From the NCBI RefSeq assembly GCF_043099315.1, contig NZ_CP170746.1: 64,000 nucleotides of DNA. The stretch is one strand, 5' to 3'. Positions 25,963-35,104 of this stretch are shown piece by piece. Within the stretch, counting starts at the first letter, position 1. Each line of letters starts with the position of its first letter. The position numbers and the translations under genes are program-made. The notes beneath the pieces are model-generated. The model saw only the letters and a list, made by a program, of their open reading frames with translations. It ran no database searches and had not been told where the DNA came from. Source of the stretch: Chlorogloeopsis fritschii (GTDB lineage: Bacteria > Cyanobacteriota > Cyanobacteriia > Cyanobacteriales > Nostocaceae).

Positions 25963-26502
25963 ATGACTTGGGCAGCTGGACATAAGTTACAGGATAGCAA
26001 GTACATAATTGAAAAAGAACTAGGCGAAGGCGGCTTTGGTATTACCTATCGCGCTAGAGATAATAATGGACGCTACGTTGTTATTAAAACTCTAAATGAT
26101 AATCTGCAAATTCGTCCTGACTTTGCCAAATTTTAGCAAGATTTTTTGAATGAAGCGATAAAATTAGCTAAATGCACTCACCCTCATATTGTCCAAATTC
26201 ATGAACTAATTCAAGAGGGAGAACTATGGTGCATGGTAATGGAATATATCGATGGGGAAGATTTAGGCAGCCTAGTTGAAAATCGGGGCTTTTTAGCTGA
26301 AGCAGAAGCATTACATTATATTCAACAAATTGGAGAAGCACTAACTATAGTTCACAATAATGGCTTACTGCATAGGGATATTAAGCCACACAATATTATG
26401 GTGCGTTCTGGTAAGTTGGAAGCTGTGTTAATTGATTTTGGCATTGCACGCGAGTTCACCCAAAATTTAACTCAGACGCATACACAAATTTTAACTTTTT
26501 AA
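25963..26502 (+). pseudogene. Truncated Ser/Thr protein kinase with in-frame stop
   Basis: Remnant of a Hanks-type kinase. The ATG at 25963 reads the Gly-rich loop LGEGGFGITYRA and VVIKTL (catalytic Lys). A TAG at 26134-26136 interrupts between FAKF and QDFLNEA, where relatives have Gln; one C to T change explains it. The same frame continues with HPHIVQIHELI, VMEYIDGEDL, HRDIKPHN (catalytic Asp) and IDFGIARE. It then stops at 26502, just after the DFG segment, so the activation segment and whole C-lobe are missing. Both lesions make it inactive. The intact kinase at 30521 is not its other half. Confidence 0.85.
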
Positions 26503-26696
26503 AAGAGTAGATTAGAACAGAGTAGTATTCTGACAGTATATAAAATACTATAAACTCATATACAAATACTCAGTTTTAAAAAAAAGATTGAGCAATGGCT
26601 ACCAATCAACGAGAATTATACATCTATAATCAAGTCATGCAGGCACAAACGAGAGTAATTAAATTACGTTAAAATGACAGAAAAAGGTGAGGTAGC

Positions 26697-26951
26697 GTGC
26701 GAAAAATAGAAGTTCAACTTGACACCCAAACCCTTGAGCTTGCTGAACAGTTGGCAAAGTCTCGCCGATGTACATTATCAGAACTTATTACAGAAGTAAT
26801 CAGACTTTTAGCAGCGACAAAAGTGACACAATATCCTTGGGTAGGACTATTTGCAGACGAGCCTGAGTTAGTAGATGAGATAATTGAAGAAGCTATCAAA
26901 AATCGGGCTTCCTACTCATTCAATCAAAAAATTGAACAAGGCATTACTTGA
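26697..26951 (+). CDS. vapB: VapB-type antitoxin
   Basis: 84 residues beginning with GTG, preceded by a GAGGT ribosome site. The N-terminal half IEVQLDTQTLELAEQLAKSRRC has the ribbon-helix-helix pattern expected for DNA binding. The C-terminal GLFADEPELVDEIIEEA is the toxin-binding segment seen in cyanobacterial VapB proteins. It overlaps the toxin gene by about 20 bases, as usual in TA operons. It should repress its own promoter and neutralise VapC. Confidence 0.8.
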   Translation: MRKIEVQLDTQTLELAEQLAKSRRCTLSELITEVIRLLAATKVTQYPWVGLFADEPELVDEIIEEAIKNRASYSFNQKIEQGIT

Positions 26952-27351
26952 CACAGACATTTTGTCTGAAATTTTCAAATGTATAAATCAACAAGTTATA
27001 TTTAAAGCTACTGTTTATCGCGCAGTTTTTGGCTGCTATACAACTTCGGTAATCACAGTTATGGAAGTTGTCCAAGGTTGGCACAAGCGTCAACGAGAAG
27101 ATAAAGTTCAAGCATTTTTAGCTACACTTGCCACTGAAGATATTTTGATACTGAAACTGCCAGATGCAGAATTGGCAGGGCGCATTTATGCTGATTTGGA
27201 ACGAACAGGGCAACCTATTGGTTATCCGGATTCAATGATTGCTGCCATAGCTTTACGACGTAATTTAACCTTGGTAACTGGTAATTTGGCTCACTATAGT
27301 CGTATACAAGCATTGGGTTACCCTTTAAGACTGGATAACTGGCGAACCTAA
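26932..27351 (+). CDS. vapC: VapC-type PIN-domain ribonuclease toxin
   Basis: PIN-domain nuclease of about 140 residues. The acidic active-site residues are visible: Asp in ALLDTDILSE, Glu in VMEVVQG, Asp in YPDSMIAA. The fourth position is weak (TGNLAHY, where Asp or Asn is usual). The frame opens upstream at 26884, but TTG at 26932 gives MNKALLDTDI, the normal PIN start. Cytoplasmic RNA cleavage, probably of tRNA or rRNA, is expected. Confidence 0.8.
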   Translation: MNKALLDTDILSEIFKCINQQVIFKATVYRAVFGCYTTSVITVMEVVQGWHKRQREDKVQAFLATLATEDILILKLPDAELAGRIYADLERTGQPIGYPDSMIAAIALRRNLTLVTGNLAHYSRIQALGYPLRLDNWRT

Positions 27352-27421
27352 ATGACTGGAAAATATTATTTGAGGCTACCATAGCCAAGACAAAACTATT
27401 GTTGAGCTAGCGATCGCACTC

Positions 27422-27778
27422 ATGGCAACAAGTGATAGCTACCATCCCTACTTAATTTCACATCTAAAAGATCCCAGTCATGCTGCTTTATATATTGAGG
27501 CTATTTTAGAAGAAGAAGATCCTGAGCCGGAGTTACTGCAAATAGCACTAGGTAATGTAGCTGAGGCTCTTTGTGAACACAGGATGACATCAGAGCAGGC
27601 TAAATATCATCAAGAAAAACTCAAAGAAATTTTATCTCAGCGCGGGAGTGAAGCAATTTATCATCTGGGAACCTGGCTCGATGCTTTGGGATTGAAACTT
27701 ACTGTGGCTGTTGCAGAAAAGGCAGATGAAAGTAGTATAAATCTTGCTGATGAATCGGAAATTACTGTTTCGCAATGA
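27422..27778 (+). CDS. Addiction-module antidote-like protein (COG3636-like), orphan
   Basis: 118 residues. The N-terminal part, LKDPSHAALYIEAILEEEDP then LLQIALGNVAEA, follows the pattern of the putative addiction-module antidote family that pairs with RelE/HigB-type toxins. The C-terminal LGTWLDALGLKLTVAV matches the end of its HTH region. The recognition helix area is poorly matched, so DNA binding may be weakened. No toxin gene of the expected type lies on either side; VapBC is 70 bases upstream. Confidence 0.65.
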   Translation: MATSDSYHPYLISHLKDPSHAALYIEAILEEEDPEPELLQIALGNVAEALCEHRMTSEQAKYHQEKLKEILSQRGSEAIYHLGTWLDALGLKLTVAVAEKADESSINLADESEITVSQ

Positions 27779-27905
27779 CGGATCGCTGGTACAATTTTTT
27801 TGTCAACAAAGAAAATAAACTAGGAGCACATTGGAAAAGGGAGCTTCCAAGGCTGCAATTAAAATATTTATCACCAGCGTGTACAGTCATAACTTAATCT
27901 CAAAA

Positions 27906-28479
27906 ATGCTCTCACAACGCTTTACCGAAGCCCTTAACTACGCTACGCAACTCCACGCGAACCAAGTTCGCAAAGGTTCGGGGGTTCCCTACGTCGCTCA
28001 CTTGTTAGGTGTCGCCAGTATCGCCCTAGAATACGGAGCGAATGAAGATGAAGCCATAGCAGCTTCTGTTGCACGACGCCATAGAAGATCAGGGCGGTGC
28101 TGCTACACGGGAAGAAATTCGCCGTCGCTTTGGAGAAAATGTAACTGCAATTGTGGATGGCTGTACCGATGCTGATACTACACCCAAACCACCTTGGCGA
28201 TCGCGCAAAGAAATATATATTGCCCACCTCGCCACTGCTTCACCTTCGATACTACTTGTGAGTGCAGCCGATAAACTCTACAACGCCCAATCTATTCTCC
28301 GAGATTACCGGATTTTAGGCGAATCAGTTTGGCAGCGCTTTCAAGGAGGTAAAGAAGGTACGCTTTGGTATTATCGAGCGTTAGTAATTGCCTTCCAAAA
28401 AACAGGATCTAATCCGCTTTTTGACGAATTAGAACGGGTAGTAGCAGAACTAGAAGTGTTGACTTCTTTATATGCTTAA
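27906..28479 (+). pseudogene. HD-domain hydrolase (MESH1/RelA-SpoT type) with one-base frameshift
   Basis: Two frames of one gene. From ATG 27906, frame one reads FTEALNYATQLHANQVRKG and ends sense near 28064. The next frame continues LLHDAIEDQGGAATREEIR through to 28479. Removing one T of the pair at 28064-28065 restores AIAALLHDAIED, the family HD motif, so a single-base insertion explains the break. The metal-binding His (HANQ) and HD pair and the substrate loop (PKPPWRSRKE) are otherwise intact. Such enzymes hydrolyse (p)ppGpp or related nucleotides. Either a recent pseudogene or a sequencing error. Confidence 0.8.
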
Positions 28480-28522
28480 ATTTGGGCAGACAAGTGTATT
28501 TTGTAATAAATAAATTGGGTGG

Positions 28523-28543
28523 CGCAGGCTATTTTTGCCTGCG
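28523..28543. repeat. Short GC hairpin between convergent genes
   Basis: CGCAGGC and GCCTGCG pair around a seven-base loop between the HD pseudogene and prs. No T-run follows on either strand, so terminator function is doubtful. Confidence 0.4.
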
Positions 28544-28586
28544 ACATTGTGCATAAAAGTAGCGGTGATGACAGTATTTCCTGGGT

Positions 28587-29600
28587 TTAGCGGAACATAC
28601 TACTTACAGAGCTATCTTCATGAATCCGCCAGATTGTTTCCCCCAAGAGGTTAGCCACCGAAAGCACCTGCAATTGTGGGAAGCGATCGCTTTCTTTGAT
28701 TGGAATTGTATTAGTGACAATCACTTCCTCAAATAAACCGCTTGACAACCGTTCTACTGCGGGTGGAGAAAATACTGCATGGGTAGCGCAGGCATATACC
28801 TGACGCGCTCCTTCTTCGCGCAGCAATCTTGCTCCTTCAGAAATTGTGCCTCCAGTGTCAATCATGTCATCTACTAACACCGCTGTTTTACCTTTGACAT
28901 CACCGATGACATTTAAAACTTCGGCAACGTTGTGAGCCTGACGGCGTTTATCAATAATCGCTAAGGGAGCATCATTAAGCTTTTTCGCAAATGCTCTAGC
29001 TCGCGCTACACCACCAACATCTGGCGAGACAACCACAATGTCAGACAGTTGTTTACTTACTAAATAATCTAGTATTACTGGCGAACCATATACATGATCT
29101 AGAGGTATATCGAAATATCCTTGTATTTGCGCTGAATGCAAATCCATTGCCAGAATTCTGTTGGCACCTGCTTGAGTAATTAGGTTAGCAACTAATTTGG
29201 CAGTTATTGATTCCCGCCCTGCCGTTTTGCGATCGGCGCGGGCATAACCATAATAAGGAATTACTGCTGTTACCTGTCGGGCTGACGCTCGACGACAGGC
29301 ATCAATCATAATTAGTAACTCCATTAAATGATCGTTGACGGGTTGACAACAAGGCTGGATTAAATAGACATCACAACCTCGAATTGATTCCTGGATTTGA
29401 ATATAAAGTTCCCCATCCGCAAATCGCTTGCGGATCATTGGCCCCAAGTCCATACCCAGGTAACGAGCTACTTCTTGAGACAGCGATAAATTGGCAGAGC
29501 CAGAGAAAAGCCGCAAGCGGTGATTTTCAGTTAGTCCTGTTGCAGCTGGCAGTTTGAAAGTTGCAGTACTGAGCACAGCAGTTCCTCGATGTGCATTCAT
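28587..29600 (-). CDS. prs: Ribose-phosphate pyrophosphokinase
   Basis: 337 residues. Makes PRPP from ribose 5-phosphate and ATP for purine, pyrimidine, His and Trp synthesis. The ATP-site flag region (RADRKTAGRESITAKLVANL), the metal/pyrophosphate loop DLHSAQIQGYF and the PRPP loop VLVDDMIDTGGTI are all intact. The N-terminal 25 residues extend beyond the E. coli enzyme, as is common in cyanobacteria; the ATG at 29600 is used. It is divergent from the Ser/Thr kinase at 30521 across a 920-base spacer. Confidence 0.96.
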   Translation of the reverse strand: MNAHRGTAVLSTATFKLPAATGLTENHRLRLFSGSANLSLSQEVARYLGMDLGPMIRKRFADGELYIQIQESIRGCDVYLIQPCCQPVNDHLMELLIMIDACRRASARQVTAVIPYYGYARADRKTAGRESITAKLVANLITQAGANRILAMDLHSAQIQGYFDIPLDHVYGSPVILDYLVSKQLSDIVVVSPDVGGVARARAFAKKLNDAPLAIIDKRRQAHNVAEVLNVIGDVKGKTAVLVDDMIDTGGTISEGARLLREEGARQVYACATHAVFSPPAVERLSSGLFEEVIVTNTIPIKESDRFPQLQVLSVANLLGETIWRIHEDSSVSSMFR

Positions 29601-30520
29601 GGCAATCTTATCATCAGATATTTAGATTATTTAAGAGAAATAGCCCTAAAAAAACTCTGTGAGTTTTGTTGAAGCTTTCATAAAAACTTTAAACATACCT
29701 CCATGAAACTACAACTTCCTTATTTTCTTGTTTCTGTAGCAAATACACTCGTAATAGTTTAACTGGCATTTAAATCGTTAACTACACTTATAGTTGAGAT
29801 TTTTGCTTTGAGATAAAATACCTACACTGAGTGAGTTGCTTGATTACTTGCCCATTGGCAAGTAATTCATAATAGAGAACAGACCAGTTTAAATTTTCAG
29901 TGATACTCAAATTGGTAACTCGTGAAAGTAAAAACCGATGAAGTAATTAATCAGCAGTAGCTCAATATTTTATGATACTAGTGACAAAATAATACTTTAG
30001 CAGACTTGCTTTCTATTTTTCCATCAGACAAGAAAGCAGAAGGAAATTAGGACAAGGAGGAAGAGCACGGGGAAGGTGACTTGCAAGGGGAAGGATCGCG
30101 ACTCACGTCTTCTCCCCTTGTCTTTCCCTCTCCCCTGCCCCTTGTCCTCTTCTGTACCCTGTTCCCTACTGTGCTTGAGGTGAGATTAGGAAACGACAGT
30201 GATCTGTTTTCCTTAGCTAGCAAAGAAGCAGAGTTTTATTGGAACCTTGATTTGTAAGTTGCCGTCTCAAGGCTGATGCCCACTTTCATCTGGTATATCT
30301 GTGGTCAGTGCGAGAGAATGTGTATCTTACCTAAATAAGTGATATTTCATCTTTTTTTACTTCTCTGTACTGAGAGAAAGGTGTAAGAATTAAAGTGGTC
30401 TAAGTCTGTAAAGGTTTGCTTTGACTATGTACTAGTATGGTGATTGTCCATATGCCGCCAGAAGTATTGTTTGTGGGTGAATTCCTTCGAGTCATGCTAT
30501 TACACTCAATTAATTAAAAG
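29601..30520. other. Long spacer between prs and a Ser/Thr kinase
   Basis: No gene is supported. It holds a perfect hairpin at 29843-29866 (ATTACTTGCC, loop CATT, GGCAAGTAAT) and a G/C-strand-asymmetric repeat at about 30035-30175. The left part of that repeat (AGGACAAGGAGGAAGAGCA) can pair with the right part (CCCTTGTCCTCTTCTG). The repeat shares CTCACGTCTTCTCCCCTTGTC-like sequence with the in-frame tract at 53258-53400. The last 350 bases before the kinase are unique and AT-rich and may hold its promoter. Confidence 0.6.
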
Positions 30521-32296
30521 ATGCAACCACCAATTTCAGTTGGCACTGTTCTGCAAAATCGTTATCGGCTGATTCAAATTCTCGGTCAGGGGGGGTTTGG
30601 TAGAACTTATCTGGCAGAAGATCAAAGGCGTTTTAATGAACTGTGTGCCATCAAAGAATTGATTCCCAACACCACAGATCCTGCCGCTTGGCAGAAGGCA
30701 CAAGAACTTTTTCTGCGAGAAGCGACAACTTTATATCAAATCCAACATCCACAAGTACCGCAATTCCGAGAAAGGTTTGAACAAGAGCAGCGCTTATTTT
30801 TGGTGCAAGATTACGTTGCCGGGAAAACTTACCGCGATTTGTTAGAAGAACGCAAATCCTCTGGAGGTATATTCACAGAACAAGAAGTATGGCAATTATT
30901 ATGTTCGCTGTTACCAGTATTAGAATATATTCACAATCAAGGCATTATTCATCGGGACATTTCACCAGATAATATTATTTTGCGAGAGCTTGATAATAAG
31001 CCAGTTTTGATTGACTTTGGAGTAGTCAAAGAACTAGCAACGCGATTGCAATCCCCTAACTCGACAGCGTCGGCAACTTATGTAGGAAAATTAGGTTATT
31101 CCCCTAGCGAACAAATGCAAACGGGGCAAGCGTATCCTAGTAGTGACTTGTATGCGCTGGCAGTCACGGCGATCGTTTTGCTTACTGGTAAAGAACCCCA
31201 AGAATTATTTGATGAAAATCAGCTGAGTTGGAATTGGCAACAATGGGTGAGAGTGAGTCCGCGATTTACTCAAATTTTAAATCGGATGTTGAGTTATAGA
31301 CCGGGCGATCGCTTCCAAAGTGCCAGGGAAGTATTACAAGCTTTAGAATCTCCAGAACAAGCCACACTACCAGTTCAACTTCCACTATTATCTAACGTCC
31401 AAACAGTTCCTGTTGCTCGCCGTCCCGATCAAGGATTACAGCCTACACCCAAAAGAACTACTCGTGTAATTCCAGAACCTACTACTAGATCGGTTTTAGA
31501 TAATCCGTGGGCGATCGCAGCAATTAGCATCGCTGTAATTATTCTGGCAGGTTTTGGTTCTTGGGCATTAGTGCGTTCTCTGCGCAGCCAATCATCGGCA
31601 CCAGAGGCACCACCGCAAACTTTCCCTTCACCAGTTGTGACTGGTGGCACAACAGAATCACCCACTCCCACTCCCACCGATACACCTACTACTGCACCAC
31701 CTGCAACACCTGTCATCAAAATTAAGCGCCTCAATTTTGATACATCTAACACATTCAAAGTTGACGATACAATCAAAGCTAATGAGATTGTCCGGTATAC
31801 TTTTAGAGGACAAAAGGGTCAGCAATTAACAGTCTTACTAGCACAAGAAAGCGGCGTTTTACTTACAGTCTCCGGTGCCAATGGAGAACCGCTTGACAAT
31901 AGTGCTAAGGCAGTTACCTTCTATCAAGGGACATTGCCACTCACTGATACATACACTATTGAGCTAACTGTAAGCGAAGGAATTGCCGAAAGTGATTATA
32001 GTCTCAATGCTAAATTAGAAAACCCAATTCAACCCATACCTACACAAACTCCCACAGAAGCTCCCACAGAAATTCCTTCCCCAATTCCCACAGAATCTCC
32101 TCTAGAAGTTCCGACAGAAACTCCTCTCCCAATTCCCACAGAATCTCCCCAAGAAACTCCGATTCAAATCCCAACAGATCTGCCCACAACAACACCACCA
32201 ATATCTCCCCAGCCAAATCAAAACAACCCTTCTGTTGATGACACAAGCTCCACAGGCAAGGTAAACCCGGCCAACTTAGTAGACAATCAGGTATGA
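30521..32296 (+). CDS. Transmembrane Ser/Thr protein kinase
   Basis: 591 residues. The cytoplasmic kinase domain (about 14-275) has the Gly loop LGQGGFGRTYLAE, Lys in CAIKEL, catalytic loop IIHRDISPDN (Asp146, with Ser where many kinases have Lys, a common cyanobacterial variant), and IDFGVVKE. One membrane helix lies at about 330-350. The outside part has a Pro/Thr-rich linker, a PPC-like beta domain (about 400-500, FDTSNTFKVDDTIKANEIVR), and a 70-residue Pro/Thr/Glu tail built of PIPTESP-type repeats. Probably senses an envelope or surface signal. Confidence 0.88.
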   Translation: MQPPISVGTVLQNRYRLIQILGQGGFGRTYLAEDQRRFNELCAIKELIPNTTDPAAWQKAQELFLREATTLYQIQHPQVPQFRERFEQEQRLFLVQDYVAGKTYRDLLEERKSSGGIFTEQEVWQLLCSLLPVLEYIHNQGIIHRDISPDNIILRELDNKPVLIDFGVVKELATRLQSPNSTASATYVGKLGYSPSEQMQTGQAYPSSDLYALAVTAIVLLTGKEPQELFDENQLSWNWQQWVRVSPRFTQILNRMLSYRPGDRFQSAREVLQALESPEQATLPVQLPLLSNVQTVPVARRPDQGLQPTPKRTTRVIPEPTTRSVLDNPWAIAAISIAVIILAGFGSWALVRSLRSQSSAPEAPPQTFPSPVVTGGTTESPTPTPTDTPTTAPPATPVIKIKRLNFDTSNTFKVDDTIKANEIVRYTFRGQKGQQLTVLLAQESGVLLTVSGANGEPLDNSAKAVTFYQGTLPLTDTYTIELTVSEGIAESDYSLNAKLENPIQPIPTQTPTEAPTEIPSPIPTESPLEVPTETPLPIPTESPQETPIQIPTDLPTTTPPISPQPNQNNPSVDDTSSTGKVNPANLVDNQV

Positions 32297-32381
32297 GGCA
32301 GATGGCAGAAGGAAACATAATCCACAGTCCAACCTGTCGCCCCTCTTTTTAGGTGATTTGTGGGCAAACGATGTATTACAT

Positions 32382-32468
32382 TGGTTAGTAGTTGGTTGCT
32401 AATTGTTAGTTGTTCATTGCTATTAGCTATTAGCTATTAACCATTAACCATTAACCATTAACTACTAC
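32382..32468. repeat. Short tandem repeat tract before bioD
   Basis: Runs of ATTAGCT and AACCATT heptamers in direct repeat. This is the short tandemly repeated type frequent in heterocystous cyanobacteria. It ends two bases before the bioD start codon, so the repeat forms the leader of bioD. Confidence 0.7.
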
Positions 32469-32470
32469 TA

Positions 32471-33151
32471 TTGAACGCATTACTGATTACTGGAACAGAT
32501 ACAGAAGCTGGCAAAACTGTTTTGACAACAGCGTTGGCAGCCTATTGGCAAAGATATTGCTCTGCCCGCAGTTTAGGAATCATGAAACCACTGCAATCGG
32601 GAATTGGCGATCGCGAGTGGTATCAAAAGCTTTTTTCTCTGGAACAATCTCCAGAAGAAATTACGCCTTTATACTTTCAAGCACCCTTAGCGCCTCCCAT
32701 AGCTGCAGCTAAAGAAAATCGTCAAGTAGACTTAGCTGTTGTCTGGCAAGCTTTGACAAGTTTGCGCCAACGCCGAGATTTTATTCTCGTAGAAGCCCTG
32801 GGAGGACTAGGTTCACCCGTGACAGATGAATTGACAGTGGCAGATTTAGCAGGCGAATGGCGCTTACCCACAGTTTTGGTAGTACCAGTAAGATTAGGTG
32901 CGATCGCTCAAGCTGTAGCGAATGTGGCATTAGCGAGGCTAGCACGGGTGCAACTAGTGGGAATCGTTCTTAACTGCGTACAACCCCGTACTGATACTGA
33001 AATTACTGACTGGGCACCAGCAGATTTAATTCAATCTTTAACAAATATTCCTGTTTTAGGCTGCTTGCCTTATTTAGAAAATCCCACAGATTTAAACAAA
33101 CTTGCAGAATTAGCATCCAATTTGGATCTAGAGCGCTTAACTAGTAGTTAA
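32471..33151 (+). CDS. bioD: Dethiobiotin synthetase
   Basis: 226 residues. ATP-dependent closure of the ureido ring in biotin synthesis. The N-terminus MNALLITGTDTEAGKTV carries the P-loop variant GTDTEAGKT; KPLQSG and the substrate Glu in EALGGLGSPV are present. TTG is the start: it places the P-loop correctly and no other start lies between the upstream repeat and the P-loop. No Shine-Dalgarno sequence is visible, as the leader is a tandem repeat. No other bio gene is nearby. Confidence 0.9.
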   Translation: MNALLITGTDTEAGKTVLTTALAAYWQRYCSARSLGIMKPLQSGIGDREWYQKLFSLEQSPEEITPLYFQAPLAPPIAAAKENRQVDLAVVWQALTSLRQRRDFILVEALGGLGSPVTDELTVADLAGEWRLPTVLVVPVRLGAIAQAVANVALARLARVQLVGIVLNCVQPRTDTEITDWAPADLIQSLTNIPVLGCLPYLENPTDLNKLAELASNLDLERLTSS

Positions 33152-33197
33152 GAGGTAGTGGATAGTGGTTTAGTGGTAAACAACCAACTACTAACTA

Positions 33198-33318
33198 CTG
33201 TACGGGAGGCAGCGCGCCCTTGCGGGTTAAGCGCGTCGAGTGCGACTGCCGTGCGGGTTTAGAAGATAAATCATCGGTTTTAGCCGAAAGATAATCAACG
33301 AAATCCGCCCCTACTACC
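33198..33318. repeat. GTACGGG element with 47-bp GC-rich insert
   Basis: Starts CTGTACGGG and continues GCGGGTTTAGAAGATAAAT after an insert at 33207-33253. The insert begins AGGCAGCGCGCCCTTG and ends CGACTGCCGTG. Without the insert the element equals the copy at 16330. It ends AAATCCGCCCCTACTA, 35 bases before the amidohydrolase start. Confidence 0.8.
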
Positions 33319-33352
33319 TACTAACTACTAACTACCAACAATAATGTGAGCA

Positions 33353-34585
33353 ATGGTTTCGACATTTCCCAACTCAACTAATGTTGATTTATCTCGCGTG
33401 CGCCTCTCGATTCGCTTATTGCAACCGTTTCTTGTGGAGTGGCGGCGACGATTTCACCAAAAACCCGAACTGAGTTTTCAAGAAAACCTGACTGCTGAGT
33501 TTGTCTCCCAGAAATTGCAAGAATGGGGCATTGAGCATCAAACTGGTATTGCCAAAACTGGTATTGTTGCCACAATTGAAGGTAAAAAACCCGGTTCAGA
33601 AAAAGTTCTGGCAATTCGGGCAGATATGGATGCTTTGCCAATTCAGGAACTCAACGAAGTACCGTACCGCTCCCAGCATGATGGAGTAATGCACGCTTGC
33701 GGACATGATGGACATACTGCGATCGCTCTTGGTACAGCTTATTATCTCCAGCAACATCGCGAAGATTTCCCTGGTACTGTAAAAATTATCTTCCAACCAG
33801 CCGAAGAAGGGCCGGGAGGCGCAAAGCCAATGATTGATGCTGGCGCACTCAAAAACCCTGATGTTGATGCGATTATCGGTTTGCATTTGTGGAATAATTT
33901 GCCTTTAGGAACGGTGGGTGTGCGTGCAGGTGCATTAATGGCAGCTGTAGAGTTATTTGACTGCACAATTTTTGGTAAAGGCGGACATGGGGCAATACCC
34001 CATCAAACTATAGATTCTGTTGTAGTTGCTGCTCAAATAGTCAATGCCTTACAAACTATTGTTGCTCGTAATGTTAACCCCATTGATTCGGCAGTGGTGA
34101 CTGTTGGCGCACTTCATGCTGGCACAACACACAACGTGATTGCTGATACAGCAACTATGAAAGGCACTGTTCGGTATTTTAATCCTTCCTACCAAGGCTT
34201 TTTTCAGCAGCGGATCGAGCAGATTATTGCTGGTATTTGTCAGAGTTATGGTGCAAATTATGACTTTAAATACTGCGAGCTTTACCCAGCTACAATTAAT
34301 GATGCAGGGATGGCAGAATTAGTGCGATCGGTAGCCGAAGAAGTGGTAGAAACGCCTGTGGGTATTGTACCAGAGTGTCAAACGATGGGCGGTGAGGATA
34401 TGTCCTACTTTTTGCAAGAGGTGCCTGGTTGCTATTTCTTCCTTGGTTCTGCTAACCAGGCGAAAAATTTGGCGTATCCCCATCATCATCCTCGGTTTGA
34501 TTTTGATGAGACTGTGTTGGCGATGGGTGTGGAGATGTTTGTTCGGTGTGTGGAGAGATTTTTGAGCAATAGCCTTGGCGAATAG
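33353..34585 (+). CDS. M20D amidohydrolase (hippurate/IAA-amino acid hydrolase type)
   Basis: 410 residues. Zinc or manganese peptidase family M20D that releases amino acids from N-acyl conjugates. Metal ligands are in HACGHDGH (114-121, including Cys116) and the catalytic Glu pair in QPAEEGPGG (149-156). ADMDALP (90-96) and the dimerisation domain follow, and the last metal His lies in PHHHPRFDFDE. Family assignment is secure. Substrates may include hippurate, indole-acetyl amino acids or other amides. Confidence 0.92.
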   Translation: MVSTFPNSTNVDLSRVRLSIRLLQPFLVEWRRRFHQKPELSFQENLTAEFVSQKLQEWGIEHQTGIAKTGIVATIEGKKPGSEKVLAIRADMDALPIQELNEVPYRSQHDGVMHACGHDGHTAIALGTAYYLQQHREDFPGTVKIIFQPAEEGPGGAKPMIDAGALKNPDVDAIIGLHLWNNLPLGTVGVRAGALMAAVELFDCTIFGKGGHGAIPHQTIDSVVVAAQIVNALQTIVARNVNPIDSAVVTVGALHAGTTHNVIADTATMKGTVRYFNPSYQGFFQQRIEQIIAGICQSYGANYDFKYCELYPATINDAGMAELVRSVAEEVVETPVGIVPECQTMGGEDMSYFLQEVPGCYFFLGSANQAKNLAYPHHHPRFDFDETVLAMGVEMFVRCVERFLSNSLGE

Positions 34586-34695
34586 AATTCGCGGCTAGAC
34601 AAACAAAACCCACCTGGTGTAATTAAAGGCAATCTGTCCCAGGTTGCCCAAACACAATGAAGATATAATTGCGTGAAATTTGATCTCATTTTCTT

Positions 34696-34715
34696 AAACC
34701 CGCGTAGACGGGTTT
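34696..34715 (+). terminator. AAACCCG/CGGGTTT hairpin
   Basis: AAACCCG and CGGGTTT pair around CGTAGA, followed by TTGTCT. It lies 110 bases past the amidohydrolase stop. It may terminate that gene or be a dispersed hairpin repeat. The remaining spacer to 35104 holds MITE copy B and a HIP1 site. Confidence 0.45.
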
Positions 34716-34926
34716 TGTCTCGTGTAGCTGCGATTTCCAATTGCCAGGTATGTGATTTAAGTATTGATTAAACCGTGTGGCTTATAGCCTCTCTGGGTTA
34801 AGCACAAAGCGATCGCATTCTTTTTGAGTCAAGACACCCATGTGATTTAATCACAAGGCAATGAAAAGTATTTTTCCTTCTGCCTACTGCCTCCTGCCTT
34901 ATTTTCTAGTTGCACTAGTTAACAAA

Positions 34927-35038
34927 GGCGTTGCTGATTTAGGCTATGAAAATAATTTTTCGTAATGCCAAAACCCCTGCCCAGACGCGATATATCGCGT
35001 CTCTACACATCAAATTCATACTGCGATTCAGCAACGCC
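34927..35038. mobile_element. 112-bp MITE-like element, copy B
   Basis: Same length, orientation and ends as copy A at 4825-4936 (GGCGTTGCTGA to TTCAGCAACGCC), with two base differences. It is followed by TTAAC, and AACAAA precedes it. It sits 66 bases before the TRAP permease gene and may influence its leader. Confidence 0.85.
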
Positions 35039-35104
35039 TTAACAAAAGCTCTTACTCTTCTGCCGTAAACTACATTTACGACAGTTCAAGAGGTAATAGG
35101 TGCA

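Noticed and set aside
26594..26671. 25-codon frame MATNQREL... before vapB
   Set aside because: Too short and unlike any known peptide; no evidence of translation.
28523..28543. Hairpin considered as terminator for prs and the HD gene
   Set aside because: No T-run on either side, so kept only as a short repeat.
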